A stretch of DNA of 64,000 nucleotides from Helicobacter monodelphidis (GCF_003288845.1 NZ_NHYN01000001.1:124001-188000); one strand, 5' to 3'. Numbered from the stretch's first letter, positions 9,247 through 19,629 are shown. Notes: generated by a model from the sequence alone, not told the origin. A program made the numbers and translations.

Positions 9247-11100
9247 TTATATTACAAAGATGAGGCAAAAAAGCAAGAATGCAATTAAGCCAAATGCCAT
9301 TAAACGCAGGGATTTTGAAAGATTCCCGCTTTGAATTGGGCGTAACCCCTCACCACTCTTACAAAGAATACGAGCTACCAAATCAACTGATGCATCAATG
9401 ATTTTCAATTCCACACCTTTCCATAAAAGGTGAGAAATCGCTTTATATGGTACCATAAAAATTTTCTCATAAAGCAATGGAATATAGTATTGATTAAAGA
9501 GAAGCTTGTAAATAAATTTCTCTTCCCACTTTTTCGATAGAGGTCCGTTACGATATATAAAGAGTGCAATAATAATTCCTGAAAGAGCGACAGCTGAAGT
9601 TACGGCAATAAGTGTAGAAATAATTTGAGCGTCAAGGTGTTGATCATTTACCGGTAAAAATTGTGCGAGCAAATGATGAAAATCTGATTCAAACCAACCA
9701 GCACAAACTGCCAAAACTGCTAAAGGAGTCATTGCACCTAGCATATAAGAATATGCTTCATGCGGATGTTCCTCGTGATTTTTAGGTGCAAAGAAGACGA
9801 GCATAATAAGTCGGAAGCTATAAAATGCTGTCAAAAATGCACCCAGCATTAATGCTACCCAAATGCCATAATATCCATAAGCAAAAGCACTTTCTAAAAT
9901 TTTATCTTTTGAGAAGAATCCTGCAAAAGGAAAAATGCCTGCTAGAGCAATGGAAGCGAGAATCATCAAAATTGCTGTTACTTTCATTGGTTTATACAAT
10001 GCACCCATTTTAAGAATATCAAGCTTATTATGCATGGCATGCATAACATTCCCAGCACCTAAAAATAGGAGGGATTTAAAGAATGCATGTGTCATTAGGT
10101 GGAATAATGCAATCCAATATGCACCAAGCCCAGCTGCGACAAACATATATCCAAGTTGCGAAAGTGTTGAATAAGCAATAATACGTTTTAAGTCGCGATT
10201 AACTAATGCCATAAACGCAGCAAAAAGGGCAACAAAAGCACCCAAACAAGAGATGGCAAAACTTAATTCAGGAACTTGCGAATAAAGAGGGTTTGCACGA
10301 ATCACAAGATAAACCCCAGCTGTAACCATTGTTGCAGCGTGAATAAGGGCTGAAACCGGAGTGGGGCCTTCCATTGCGTCTGCAAGCCATGTGTGTAATG
10401 GGAATTGTGCTGATTTTCCCATTGCACCAATGAAGAGCAAAATACCTGCGATGGTTAGGAGGGTTATGTCTGCATTTTGCATTTTATCAAAGATTTCTTC
10501 GTATCGCAAAGTGCCAAAAACCCAAAAGAGGAGAAAAATACCTAAAAGCATACCCAAGTCAGCGATACGATTCATAATAAACGCTTCATTAGAGGCAAAG
10601 TTTGCACTCTCTTTTTCATACCAAAACCCAATTAACATCCAAGAGCAAAGCCCAACACCTTCCCAGCCAATAAATAAGCCCATAAAATTATCACTCATGA
10701 CTAAAATTAACATAGAAAAAACAAAGGCAGAAAGGTAGGTGAAGAATCGGTTAAAAGAGCGATCGTGGAGCATATAACCAATCGCATAAATATGCACCAT
10801 ACTCGAAACAAGTGTTACAACAAGCATCATTGTAGCACTTACACCATCAACAACAAAACCAAAAGCTAGATTAATGTGCCCAACAACAATCCAATCCATT
10901 AATGTCGCTCGAACAATTTCATTGTTGAGTGTTGCATTAACAAAAAGTAGAACGGTTGCACCTAAGGAAGTCAGCAATAATAAGGAAGCGATGACGCCCA
11001 CAAAAATATGTCTTTTAGATGAGCTAAAAAGCATTGAAAATAAAGAGCCAACAAGGGGTGCAAACAACGCAATGTAGAGAAGAGTAATGTTACTTAGCAT
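9247..11100 (-). CDS. nuoL: NADH-quinone oxidoreductase subunit L
   Basis: 617 residues, the largest membrane subunit, distal pumping module. Diagnostic stretches are FVVDGVSATMMLVVTLVSSM, GWEGVGLCSWMLIGFWY (TM5 glutamate), GKSAQFPLHTWLADAMEGPT and RDLKRIIAYSTLSQLGYM. The C-terminal part carries the region that becomes the long lateral helix of NuoL (about residues 520-600). Length is normal for the family. It starts one base after the nuoK stop region. Confidence 0.97.
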   Translation of the reverse strand: MLSNITLLYIALFAPLVGSLFSMLFSSSKRHIFVGVIASLLLLTSLGATVLLFVNATLNNEIVRATLMDWIVVGHINLAFGFVVDGVSATMMLVVTLVSSMVHIYAIGYMLHDRSFNRFFTYLSAFVFSMLILVMSDNFMGLFIGWEGVGLCSWMLIGFWYEKESANFASNEAFIMNRIADLGMLLGIFLLFWVFGTLRYEEIFDKMQNADITLLTIAGILLFIGAMGKSAQFPLHTWLADAMEGPTPVSALIHAATMVTAGVYLVIRANPLYSQVPELSFAISCLGAFVALFAAFMALVNRDLKRIIAYSTLSQLGYMFVAAGLGAYWIALFHLMTHAFFKSLLFLGAGNVMHAMHNKLDILKMGALYKPMKVTAILMILASIALAGIFPFAGFFSKDKILESAFAYGYYGIWVALMLGAFLTAFYSFRLIMLVFFAPKNHEEHPHEAYSYMLGAMTPLAVLAVCAGWFESDFHHLLAQFLPVNDQHLDAQIISTLIAVTSAVALSGIIIALFIYRNGPLSKKWEEKFIYKLLFNQYYIPLLYEKIFMVPYKAISHLLWKGVELKIIDASVDLVARILCKSGEGLRPIQSGNLSKSLRLMAFGLIAFLLFCLIFVI

Positions 11101-11101
11101 A

Positions 11102-11404
11102 TTACCCCCTCATCTTTTGTAGTGCATCAAGGTCAAGCGTACCGCTACGTTTGTACCAAAGAATGAGTAAGCCTAATCCTACTGCCACTTCACTTGCAGC
11201 GATAGCAATAATAAATAAAGCAAACATCTCCCCTGCCATATCACCCCTGAAACGTGCAGCGGCAACTAAGCCAACATTTACAGCATTTAGCATAATTTCC
11301 GTTGAAAGAAAAAGCATAACAAGATTTTTGCGTCTTATAACACCAATTAGTCCAACAGAAAAAATTAAAGCAGACAAAATCAGATAATGATTCAAGGTAA
11401 TCAT
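11102..11404 (-). CDS. nuoK: NADH-quinone oxidoreductase subunit K
   Basis: 100 residues, three membrane helices. The conserved membrane glutamates of NuoK are visible in STEIMLNAVNVGLVAA and IAIAASEVAVGLGLLI. A small core subunit linking the quinone module to the antiporter-like subunits. It overlaps the end of nuoJ by four bases. Confidence 0.96.
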   Translation of the reverse strand: MITLNHYLILSALIFSVGLIGVIRRKNLVMLFLSTEIMLNAVNVGLVAAARFRGDMAGEMFALFIIAIAASEVAVGLGLLILWYKRSGTLDLDALQKMRG

Positions 11405-11988
11405 AAGTGACCTCCTTCGTGAGTATGCAATTCTTCATTAATTTGTTGGTCACTGATTAAAGTTAAGGAGCGATCCATACGTTTTCCTGCCAAGATAATC
11501 CCAGCAATCATCGCAACAAGAAGCATAATAGCGGCAAGTTCAAATGGAATGAGATATTGCGTAAAGAGTTGATAGCCAATCATATGCCCATCAGGAACAC
11601 CCTCCTGCAAAGGTGATACCCCACCACTTAGCGTTTGTGCTTGTTCGTAGGTTAGAATGGGAGCGATGATCATCACAGCTAATAAAAGGAGTGTAAAAAG
11701 TGTGCCTAAGCAATACAGAACAATTTTTGATTGTCTTTTTTCAATGATATTCCGATTAGAATCAAAAAACATCAGTGAGAATGCGTAAACAACAACAACC
11801 GCACCAGTATAAACAATAATTTGTGCAATACCGATAAAATCTGCTCCAAGCAAGAAAAATACAGGTGAGATAAAAATCATACCTGCAGCCAACGCAACTA
11901 AAGCATATAAGAGATTTTGTGTTGTTACTACAACGCAAAACATAGCGAGACTTAATGCCCCAAAGAAATAGAATGCAAAGATTTCCAT
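11401..11988 (-). CDS. nuoJ: NADH-quinone oxidoreductase subunit J
   Basis: 195 residues with five predicted helices. The motif GADFIGIAQIIVYTGAVVVVYAFSL marks NuoJ and holds the pi-bulge helix TM3. The N-terminus (FYFFGALSLAMFCVVVTTQN) fits the family. The start ATG shares bases with the nuoI stop (TAATG), and the stop overlaps the nuoK start, so the three genes are tightly coupled. Confidence 0.95.
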   Translation of the reverse strand: MEIFAFYFFGALSLAMFCVVVTTQNLLYALVALAAGMIFISPVFFLLGADFIGIAQIIVYTGAVVVVYAFSLMFFDSNRNIIEKRQSKIVLYCLGTLFTLLLLAVMIIAPILTYEQAQTLSGGVSPLQEGVPDGHMIGYQLFTQYLIPFELAAIMLLVAMIAGIILAGKRMDRSLTLISDQQINEELHTHEGGHL

Positions 11989-12611
11989 TATTGTTCCTCC
12001 TCTTTTCTTGCTTTTTCTTTTGGAATTACATAAAGAAGAGGGGTTTGCTTAATTTTTGAATCACAATCGACACTTAAAGAACCAAACCCTAAAAATTCTT
12101 TTTGTTTTCCTGCTAAAAATGTATCCATAGGGGTTAGCATATCTTCTTTTAAGGAGAAGCTTGCTCTTTGTTCTCCACCATTTTCATAGCGACCACCGTG
12201 TACAATGGCAAGCTCTGGGCAGACTTCAGCACAAAATCCACAAAAAATACAACGTCCAAAGTTAATTGTGTAAGCACTAATTGTTTTTCGCCCATCTTCT
12301 CCATAGCTTGTTTCCATACGAATACAGTTACTAATGCAGATTTTTTCACACAAGCCACAACCAATACATCGCTCATTTCCACTCTCTAAGAGTCGTAATA
12401 ATTCGTGAATTGCCCTGTATCTTGGGCTTATAGGTAATCTTTCATGCGGATATTGCGTGGTGTGAATATTCATTCTCAAAAATTCTTTTAAAACTAATGC
12501 TAAACCAACAAACAATTCTCCTTTGATGGATCGTTTCAAAAAACGAACAAATCTCTGTGATGATGTCAGTTCGTTTGGTTTTTCTTGATCAATGCAACGA
12601 TAATGATTCAT
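11988..12611 (-). CDS. nuoI: NADH-quinone oxidoreductase subunit I (ferredoxin-like)
   Basis: 207 residues from ATG 12611. This start is chosen because it follows an AGGAGG box by a normal distance; a longer open frame to 12743 would run into nuoH and adds non-family residues. Two 4Fe-4S motifs are clear: CIGCGLCEKIC (about residues 77-87) and CIFCGFCAEVCP (about 116-127), the N6a/N6b clusters that carry electrons from NuoG towards cluster N2 in NuoB. The C-terminal 50 residues are less conserved and end in a charged run. It lies 11 bases downstream of nuoH. Confidence 0.94.
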   Translation of the reverse strand: MNHYRCIDQEKPNELTSSQRFVRFLKRSIKGELFVGLALVLKEFLRMNIHTTQYPHERLPISPRYRAIHELLRLLESGNERCIGCGLCEKICISNCIRMETSYGEDGRKTISAYTINFGRCIFCGFCAEVCPELAIVHGGRYENGGEQRASFSLKEDMLTPMDTFLAGKQKEFLGFGSLSVDCDSKIKQTPLLYVIPKEKARKEEEQ

Positions 12612-12622
12612 GATTCCTCCTT

Positions 12623-13612
12623 TTAAAGAACTAAGATGATACCTGTGATAAGAACGTTTAAAATCGCCAAAGGCATAAGCACTTTCCAGCATGCCCACAT
12701 AAGTTGGTCGGGACGAATATGGGGGTAGGCGGCTCTTGCCCAAACAAATAAAAAGATAAAAAATAAAACTTTAAGTAAAATTGCTATTCCACCGGGAATG
12801 ATACCCCAATCATTGAATCCACCAAAAAAGATAATAGAAACAAGGAAGGCTAAAGTAATCATATTGGCATACTCACCAATAAAGAACATTCCCCAACGCA
12901 AACCAGAATATTCAGTTGCAAATCCAGCTACAATTTCTGCTTCATGCTCCAAGAGGTCAAACGGTGTTCGGTTTAATTCTGCATAACCTGCAATCATAAA
13001 TAATATGAACGCTAGAGGTTGAGAAAAAATTAACCAAGAAGTGAACCCGTCACTTTGATATGCGTTGATGTCAATTAAAGAAAAAGAACCAATCATCATT
13101 AGTGGTGCAAGTATTGAGAGTCCTGAAACAACCTCAAAACTCAATAGTTGAATTGTTGCTCTTGCTGCTCCTATTAAAGAATACTTGCTCCCAGCGGATA
13201 AACCTGCTAAAAGGGGTCCATAGACACCAATTGCACCCACGCCTAAGACAAATAAAATTCCAATATTAATATCTGAAATAATGGGGCGAACCACATGATC
13301 ACCAATTTTAAATTCCGGAAAAAAAGGAATTGCTGCCATTGCAATAAATGCAGTGCAGGCGGAGATGAGAGGAGCAATCTTGAACAAGAATCGATTCGCG
13401 TTTGATGGAATAATATCTTCTTTACAAAAGAGCTTAATTCCGTCAGCAAGAATCTGCAATAAGCCATAAGGGCCAACATACATTGGTCCCAATCGACGTT
13501 GCATTAAACCTAAAATCTTGCGTTCAATATAGGTTAAGAATCCGGCAATAGCGGCTAAAATTGCTACAACAAGAACCGCTTTAATGATAGTTTCAACAAT
13601 ATAAAAAACCAT
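12623..13612 (-). CDS. nuoH: NADH-quinone oxidoreductase subunit H
   Basis: 329 residues, about eight helices. NuoH forms much of the quinone-binding chamber. Recognised segments are YIERKILGLMQRRLGPMYVGP, LLQILADGIKLFCKEDIIP, and the conserved acidic loop ELNRTPFDLLEHEAEIVAGF followed by EYSGLRWGMFFIGEY. Length and motif order are normal. Eleven bases separate its start from the nuoG stop. Confidence 0.97.
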   Translation of the reverse strand: MVFYIVETIIKAVLVVAILAAIAGFLTYIERKILGLMQRRLGPMYVGPYGLLQILADGIKLFCKEDIIPSNANRFLFKIAPLISACTAFIAMAAIPFFPEFKIGDHVVRPIISDINIGILFVLGVGAIGVYGPLLAGLSAGSKYSLIGAARATIQLLSFEVVSGLSILAPLMMIGSFSLIDINAYQSDGFTSWLIFSQPLAFILFMIAGYAELNRTPFDLLEHEAEIVAGFATEYSGLRWGMFFIGEYANMITLAFLVSIIFFGGFNDWGIIPGGIAILLKVLFFIFLFVWARAAYPHIRPDQLMWACWKVLMPLAILNVLITGIILVL

Positions 13613-13623
13613 ATTCTCCTCCT

Positions 13624-16068
13624 TTAAAGCATTTCAATTTTTGCAACTGCAAAACGACTAGATTTTTCAAAAATAGGATGTTCATCACGCATATATGATG
13701 CAAATGACAATGCCCCATATTCCTCACTTTCTAATTTTTTGTCCACATATAGTGTTGTTTCTAAGCAACCTCTATGATTGCTGAGTTTGATGCGACTACC
13801 TTCCTTTAAGCCTAATTTTTCTAAATAAGAGGGCGAGAGATAAAGCCCATCTTTAGAACGCAATAAATCTGAAGCATAACTCCAAGCCGAAAATTGAGAC
13901 TCTGGGTCGCAACCATAAAGAAGAATCTCGCCTTCAGACTGATGGTTTAACGCAGAATCTATCGGAACATCTAATGCGATATTTGAGTCTGTGGCTCTTG
14001 CTTGTTCTAGGATATAACCTCTTTGGTGATGATATGTTGTCAAACGTACTAATTCTTGTAATGTAATTTGTCGATAACCTGATTTTTGCGGTAATAGGGC
14101 AGTGTAATCTTCAAGCGAATTTTTTTCGTTACGATATTTGAGTGCTACTGTTCCCAAAAGATTTGCAACAATATCACTTAAATCATAGCCACAATAATCA
14201 AATGCCGGTAATAGTGGGACAACCTCCTTATTAAGTGTTGTAAAAGTTCCAAATTGTTGCCACATCGATGGCATCAACATTGCCGTCTTAGTTTCTTGAG
14301 AATTAGGTAATGAAAGAAGTTGATAATCCCCTTCTTTGTTGTATCCGATACTATTGTGACCTTTTTCCGCATCTAAATCACAAATCAAAGCAACACCTAA
14401 GGCATTTCCCTCTGGAGGAAGCAAGATGACTTGAACACCAGTAATACATTCTAATGCGACTAGAATTTTTGCAATGTTTTCATGTTGTTTGGTAGCGTAA
14501 AGATCACTTCCTGCAATAATTGTAATGCGATTTGCTTTGGTAAGATTTGCTTTAAATACTTCAATTTGCTGTGTATCTAATCCTAAAGAGGTGGCAATTA
14601 GGCTCTCATAAGATTCGATAGTTTCCTTAGTCTCCTTAGTTTCACCCTTCTCATCAGTTGTGCTTGTGATTTTCTCTTTCTTATTAATTCTTTGTTGTGC
14701 TTGAAGATAAGATTCTATCTCTGTATTCACAGTCAAAGAATTCTCTGCCTTTGGTATAAGGAGTTGCAAGAGTAAACAAGCAACTTTTTCCTCTTCGCCC
14801 TGTTTATAGTTGAAATGTTGTGTCGTTTTTGCCATTTCTGTGAGTGCAGTATCTTTAAGGGGATGGAATGTCGTAAGTGTAGCACCTTTAATCATTTTAA
14901 GTGCATTATTAATGCTATATTTGAGAATCGGAACATCATGGCGAACGGAAGTTCCAAACGTGATAATGCAGTCGCTTTGTTCGATACCTTTTAAATCCCC
15001 ATCATACAGGCGATGGTAAGCAGTTTTGAAAGTCTTGAGAAATTGCTGGAACATATAGGCAGTGGGATTGTAAAGTTTATAGCCACGATATTGTTTAAGG
15101 AGCTGTAGAATATAGGCTTCCTCATTTGTGATAAAATTTGTAAAACTGATAGTGTCCGCTTCTTCAAATGCTTTCGTAGCTTCTTGAAGTTTTAATGGGT
15201 TGCGATTCGATTCATTGAGTGGCATATTATAACCATAACGTCCTGCTCCACATAAAGAGTTTTGATTCCAATCATTGGTTACACGATAAACTTTGCCATG
15301 TTTACCCTCATAGGACAAGGCACAGCCAAGAGGGCAATGCACACAGCTACTTGGAATTTTTTCAAGCTCCCATGCGTTACTGACATAATGAAAATGATCT
15401 TCACCTAATGCACCAACAGGACAAACAGAAATACATTCTCCACAATCCTCGCAACTCCCATTCCCTACAAAACCAATGAGAGATTTACTCATCTTATTCC
15501 ATACGCCAAATGCATCTTTGGGCATTGTTTCTTTGTAGGACTTATCAGGTGCATCAGCGTCGCGTTTAATGGTTTTAAGATAAGCATTGCCCACACGATC
15601 CTTACATGCTGTAATGCAACGTTCACAAACAATACATAAGTTAGGATCATAGAGTGCATGTCCCCAACTATCGCGTTTTTTGTAACTATCTTTGATAGCA
15701 TACTCTTGGTGGCTAACACCCATCATTAGAGAATAGTTTTGTAATTCACATTCACCGCTTTTATCGCAAACACCACACTCAAGCGGGTGGTTAATATCAT
15801 AAACACTCATGATTGCACGGCGCTCAGTCTCGATTTCCTCCGTGTTTGTGATAATTTTCATTCCATTCTTTGTTTTTGCGTTGCATGAATAAACGCGTTT
15901 TCCATCTGCTTCAACCATACATAATTTACAAGCAAGAGTGGGGGAGCATTGAGTAAGGTAGCAAATTGCTGGGATAAAAATATTATTTTCACGTGCAACC
16001 TGCAAAATATACGCTCCCTCCTCACATTCAATTGCTTGATTGTCAATATGAATTGTAATTTTACTCAT
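13624..16068 (-). CDS. nuoG: NADH-quinone oxidoreductase subunit G (Fe-S, molybdopterin-type fold)
   Basis: 814 residues. The N-terminal ferredoxin-like part has C36, C47 and C50 in a CSPTLACKLCM context, then HPLECGVCDKSGECELQ (N5/N4 region), CIVCERCITACK and CEDCGECISVCPVGAL. The CVHCPLGC motif with a later CGAGR cysteine suggests cluster N7 is kept. The rest is a degenerate molybdopterin-oxidoreductase fold without a cofactor. Residues about 455-485 form a low-complexity Lys/Glu/Thr linker. NuoG probably receives electrons from the unusual subunits encoded just upstream, because no NADH-binding NuoF or NuoE is present. Confidence 0.95.
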   Translation of the reverse strand: MSKITIHIDNQAIECEEGAYILQVARENNIFIPAICYLTQCSPTLACKLCMVEADGKRVYSCNAKTKNGMKIITNTEEIETERRAIMSVYDINHPLECGVCDKSGECELQNYSLMMGVSHQEYAIKDSYKKRDSWGHALYDPNLCIVCERCITACKDRVGNAYLKTIKRDADAPDKSYKETMPKDAFGVWNKMSKSLIGFVGNGSCEDCGECISVCPVGALGEDHFHYVSNAWELEKIPSSCVHCPLGCALSYEGKHGKVYRVTNDWNQNSLCGAGRYGYNMPLNESNRNPLKLQEATKAFEEADTISFTNFITNEEAYILQLLKQYRGYKLYNPTAYMFQQFLKTFKTAYHRLYDGDLKGIEQSDCIITFGTSVRHDVPILKYSINNALKMIKGATLTTFHPLKDTALTEMAKTTQHFNYKQGEEEKVACLLLQLLIPKAENSLTVNTEIESYLQAQQRINKKEKITSTTDEKGETKETKETIESYESLIATSLGLDTQQIEVFKANLTKANRITIIAGSDLYATKQHENIAKILVALECITGVQVILLPPEGNALGVALICDLDAEKGHNSIGYNKEGDYQLLSLPNSQETKTAMLMPSMWQQFGTFTTLNKEVVPLLPAFDYCGYDLSDIVANLLGTVALKYRNEKNSLEDYTALLPQKSGYRQITLQELVRLTTYHHQRGYILEQARATDSNIALDVPIDSALNHQSEGEILLYGCDPESQFSAWSYASDLLRSKDGLYLSPSYLEKLGLKEGSRIKLSNHRGCLETTLYVDKKLESEEYGALSFASYMRDEHPIFEKSSRFAVAKIEML

Positions 16069-16840
16069 AAATCGTCTCCTCTTTTAATTTTACACGCCAA
16101 AAGGGGTAGGAACTCAGGCTTCTATATTCTTGTTTTAGAGTGAGGATACCAATTACCCCATTCATTTCTTGTCTTTGTAGAAAATGGGCTTTAATCTTGT
16201 CTTTTCCTTGTTTTTCAAATTCAATGCAACAATCAACATCATGCCGAACTCTTGCTGCATTTGCAAATAAAGCAGAACCATATATGATGTTTTGTTGAGA
16301 TTCCTGCATATAGCTTTCATAAACGACTATTCCGTTGAATTCACCAATTTCATCAATCTCTTGAATGGGATTTTGGGTAAGATAATAACCCTCAGGCAAC
16401 AGAATATTGCATTGTTCAGAGATACGACCAAAAAGAGCAAGAATGTTCATCATTTTTGGGTGCAATAAAATATCTCTACCTACAATAATGAGGCTTTTTC
16501 TGGAGGTTTTTAATGTGTTTACAAGAGAATCTATTTCCTCTTCAGCAAGATTTGACTCAGCACTTAAGTAACCAATATCTAAATTCTCAAAAAAACTTTT
16601 ATCTTCTTTTGCGTATTGTCCTTGCAAGAAAGTATGGATAAGCATAGCGACCACACCTTCTTCTGCACCTACTTCATAGCAATATTGCGTACTCAACGGG
16701 TGAATGTGTATCAGATTTGGGTGGTTGAGAATTTCTTTTAGTGAATCTTGTTTTTTGTATTCAGCAAGTTCTGCACCAAAAAGAAGAATATGTTCAGCGT
16801 CTAAAAGAGATTTTTGTACGACATAATCGAAGGAATTCAT
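16061..16840 (-). CDS. NuoF-position accessory subunit of complex I (HP1265-like)
   Basis: 259 residues at the place where nuoF normally lies. It has none of the NuoF hallmarks: no glycine-rich NADH/FMN site and no CxxCxxC N3 ligand set. It corresponds by position and size to HP1265 of H. pylori. Two stretches resemble the molybdopterin-fold part of the neighbouring NuoG: SLIIVGRDILLHPKMMNILA and then CNILLPEGY here, against ITIIAGSDLYATKQHENIAK and then VILLPPEGN in NuoG. It may therefore be a relative of that domain. In these bacteria complex I is thought to take electrons from flavodoxin or ferredoxin instead of NADH. It overlaps nuoG by 8 bases and the preceding small gene by 4. Confidence 0.8.
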   Translation of the reverse strand: MNSFDYVVQKSLLDAEHILLFGAELAEYKKQDSLKEILNHPNLIHIHPLSTQYCYEVGAEEGVVAMLIHTFLQGQYAKEDKSFFENLDIGYLSAESNLAEEEIDSLVNTLKTSRKSLIIVGRDILLHPKMMNILALFGRISEQCNILLPEGYYLTQNPIQEIDEIGEFNGIVVYESYMQESQQNIIYGSALFANAARVRHDVDCCIEFEKQGKDKIKAHFLQRQEMNGVIGILTLKQEYRSLSSYPFWRVKLKEETIYE

Positions 16841-17067
16841 ACCTTCCCCTTTTTAACAACGATCGTCCAATCTACTTCATTAAAACGCAAAGAATTCATC
16901 ATTGTGCAATCCTTTTCTTGAATAAAATCAGCACTTTTTTGAATGGGTGAAAAATCCCCCACTTCAAACATAAAAATAGAGACCTCTCCTTCTTGCATTC
17001 CATCAATAATTTCCCCCATTCTAGGGATAAAATTTTCTTTTAAATGTCTTAAATCATATCGCTTCAT
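16837..17067 (-). CDS. NuoE-position small subunit of complex I (HP1264-like)
   Basis: 76 residues at the nuoE position, matching HP1264 of H. pylori in place and size. It lacks the 2Fe-2S cysteines of NuoE. The sequence is short and mixed alpha/beta (GEVSIFMFEVGDFSPIQKSADFI, then NEVDWTIVVKKGKV) with one cysteine. With the next gene it probably forms the electron-input end of a complex I that does not oxidise NADH directly. It starts 9 bases after nuoD. Confidence 0.8.
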   Translation of the reverse strand: MKRYDLRHLKENFIPRMGEIIDGMQEGEVSIFMFEVGDFSPIQKSADFIQEKDCTMMNSLRFNEVDWTIVVKKGKV

Positions 17068-17076
17068 TAGTATTCC

Positions 17077-18303
17077 TTATCGGTCAATTTCACCAAAAAT
17101 AATATTTAAGTTACCAATGATTGTAACGGCATCGGCAAGATAATGTCCGGGTAATAAATCCTGTAGTAAACCCGTATGGAAGAAGCTCGGAGTACGGATT
17201 TTTAAGCGATATGGATAAGGGTCACCTTGTGAATGTATTAAAAATCCAAGCTCTCCTTTAGGTGATTCTGTTGCACAGTAAATCTCTCCTTTAGGTGGAC
17301 GCATTCCTTGTGTAACTAGCACGAAATGTTGCATTAAAGAGTAATTTTGTGTCATAATTTGCTCTTTTGGTGCAGAGAGATATTGCGGAGATTCAGCCAT
17401 GATGAGGCTATCTGTTTTGGGATACATCTCAATCAGTTGTTCGATAATTCTTGCACTCTCTTTGAGTTCTTCCATATAGACCAAATAGCGTCCATAGCTA
17501 TCACATCTATTACTATAAGGCACCTCGAATTCTACTTCATTATAAAGCTCGTAAGGTTGCTCTTTGCGTAAATCCCATTGAATACCGCTTCCCCTTAAAA
17601 TCACGCCACTACAACTCCAACTTTTTGCTAATTCTGGAGTAATTACACCGACATCTTCAAGGCGAATTCTCCAAATTCTATTTTCCTTGAGAAGCCCATC
17701 AAGCAATTTGACTTCTTCTGGAAGTTTATCGATAAAATTCTTTAGTGCTTTTAGCCACCCATCAGGAATATCTAAGGGGACACCGCCAATACGAATACTT
17801 GAATGTGTGAGTCTTGCACCGCAGTAGTCTTCCATTAGGTCCATACCCCATTCTCTTTCTCTGAAACAATAAAGCATTACACTCATCGCACCCACATCTA
17901 ATGCGTGGGTAGCGAGCCAAAAGAGGTGAGAGATAATACGATTTAACTCTAAAATCATCATACGAATGATTTGTGCACGACGTGGAACTTGTATGCCTAA
18001 AAGTTTTTCCACGCTCATCGCAAAAGCGTGATTGTTAGAGCTTGAAGCGATATAGTCCATTCTATCTGTCGTGGGGATAAACTCATTGTATATCATATTT
18101 TCAGCCATTTTTTCCATGCCACGATGCAAATAACCGACATCAGGTGTTGCTTTTACAATTTTTTCACCGTCAAGCTCTAAAATAAGCCGTAATTGCCCAT
18201 GTGCAGAAGGATGCTGAGGTCCAAAATTAATGATCATCGAGGAATCTTGCTGTTCAAAATGCAGGTTTTCATAATAAGGAATAAGTCGATTAGGTTGTTG
18301 CAT
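17077..18303 (-). CDS. nuoD: NADH-quinone oxidoreductase subunit D (49-kDa type)
   Basis: 408 residues. Signatures include [58 protein letters not shown] and the C-terminal [22 protein letters not shown]...[18 protein letters not shown] end. NuoD forms the quinone site with NuoB and derives from hydrogenase large subunits without the Ni-Fe ligands. It is separate from NuoC here, not fused as in E. coli. It starts two bases after nuoC ends. Confidence 0.97.
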   Translation of the reverse strand: MQQPNRLIPYYENLHFEQQDSSMIINFGPQHPSAHGQLRLILELDGEKIVKATPDVGYLHRGMEKMAENMIYNEFIPTTDRMDYIASSSNNHAFAMSVEKLLGIQVPRRAQIIRMMILELNRIISHLFWLATHALDVGAMSVMLYCFREREWGMDLMEDYCGARLTHSSIRIGGVPLDIPDGWLKALKNFIDKLPEEVKLLDGLLKENRIWRIRLEDVGVITPELAKSWSCSGVILRGSGIQWDLRKEQPYELYNEVEFEVPYSNRCDSYGRYLVYMEELKESARIIEQLIEMYPKTDSLIMAESPQYLSAPKEQIMTQNYSLMQHFVLVTQGMRPPKGEIYCATESPKGELGFLIHSQGDPYPYRLKIRTPSFFHTGLLQDLLPGHYLADAVTIIGNLNIIFGEIDR

Positions 18304-18304
18304 T

Positions 18305-19120
18305 TTACTTCCTTTCTGTTAGCTGTCGTGATTCTTCTGGTTTTAATCGCTTAACAAGTGCCACGCCACCTTCTTCTTGATAATGAATAGGGGTTGGTTT
18401 TTCTTCTTTTGTATTATCCTCACCATAAGGTACTTCATAGCCAATGCGTCCAAACCTTGTTGTGTCGTAACGTTCAATTAATGCAGGGTCACGATTTTCA
18501 GCCCCCACAACTTCACGATATTCTTTGCCAAAAATCTTATCAACTTCATACCATTGTGCGGCTTCGTCACCATGTAAAGGGTAGGTTTTTAGTAGAGGAT
18601 GCCCTAACCAGTCATCAGGCATAAGAATACGTTTCATATTAGGATGATGATTGATATAAATGCCAAACATATCGTACATTTCCCGTTCACTCCAGTCAGC
18701 AGATTTGTATAGGCTACACACACTTTCAATTTTTGTTCCGACAGGGATGAAGCTTTTTACTCTCAAGCGTGTGTGCCTTTCAAAACAAATTAATTGATAA
18801 AAGAGCTCAAAGCCACCTTTTTGCTCAATAAAATCAATAGCACTCATTTCAGTCAAGGATTCATATTTGTTCTTTTTGAGTATTTCTAAGCTTGCATAAA
18901 TCGAACAATGATTCACCCAAACTACCAAATCTCCCGCTTCTATATAATGTTCCAAAATCTCCACCTTTTGTGACAAGGCACTAATATCATTTGCAAAATG
19001 ACTTCCTTCTTCTACATTGGAATGTTCCAAAGAAGGTGTTTGGTAAAAAGGAGGAGTGTAATAAGATTGCTTTTGCTTGTCTGCTAGAAAGCGGACAGCA
19101 CGATTATTAAATTTTGCCAT
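18305..19120 (-). CDS. nuoC: NADH-quinone oxidoreductase subunit C (30-kDa type)
   Basis: 271 residues. The family core is [37 protein letters not shown], followed by [24 protein letters not shown]. The first 60 and last 35 residues are lineage-specific extensions rich in charged residues. It overlaps the nuoB stop by one base. Confidence 0.96.
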   Translation of the reverse strand: MAKFNNRAVRFLADKQKQSYYTPPFYQTPSLEHSNVEEGSHFANDISALSQKVEILEHYIEAGDLVVWVNHCSIYASLEILKKNKYESLTEMSAIDFIEQKGGFELFYQLICFERHTRLRVKSFIPVGTKIESVCSLYKSADWSEREMYDMFGIYINHHPNMKRILMPDDWLGHPLLKTYPLHGDEAAQWYEVDKIFGKEYREVVGAENRDPALIERYDTTRFGRIGYEVPYGEDNTKEEKPTPIHYQEEGGVALVKRLKPEESRQLTERK

Positions 19121-19629
19121 CAGATTAACCTTTTTGTAGGAATTTTACCACTTGCTTTGTTGCGACGAATCTTTTGTTGTAACAGCATTAAGGCGTATTG
19201 CAATGTTTCCGGGCGGGGAGCACAGCCGGGTAAATAAATATCAACAGGAATGATTCTGTCGCATCCTTGCACAGTTGCGTAAGTGTTAAACATTCCGCCG
19301 GTATTTGCACAACTTCCCATCGAAATAACCCATTTGGGTTCGCTGATTTGATCATAGAGGCGACGTAAGAATTCAGCGTGTTTCTTAGTGATTGTACCTG
19401 ATACAACCATCACGTCACTTTGCCTAGGAGAGGCACGAAAAATTGTTCCAAAACGGTCAAAGTCATAGCGTCCACCTCCTGTTGCCATCATTTCAATTGC
19501 ACAACAGGCATGCCCATAAGTGAGTGGCCATAGCGAATTACTTCGCCCCCAATTAACAAGATGATCAACTGTAGTCAGCAGAACAGGAAGTCCTCCATTT
19601 TTTAACCAGTCTACTTGATTCCTTGCCAT
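19120..19629 (-). CDS. nuoB: NADH-quinone oxidoreductase subunit B (cluster N2)
   Basis: 169 residues from ATG 19629, chosen because AAAGGAG lies seven bases upstream; the open frame extends seven codons further but without a better box. N2 cluster ligands are visible: tandem cysteines in [29 protein letters not shown] and LPGCAPRPE. It overlaps the end of nuoA by 19 bases. The C-terminus has a basic tail ([17 protein letters not shown]). Confidence 0.96.
   Translation of the reverse strand: MARNQVDWLKNGGLPVLLTTVDHLVNWGRSNSLWPLTYGHACCAIEMMATGGGRYDFDRFGTIFRASPRQSDVMVVSGTITKKHAEFLRRLYDQISEPKWVISMGSCANTGGMFNTYATVQGCDRIIPVDIYLPGCAPRPETLQYALMLLQQKIRRNKASGKIPTKRLI

Noticed and set aside
10361-10738. 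Plus-strand frame of 125 codons inside nuoL
   Set aside because: It is a shadow of nuoL, rich in Ile, Lys and Pro, with no ribosome site.
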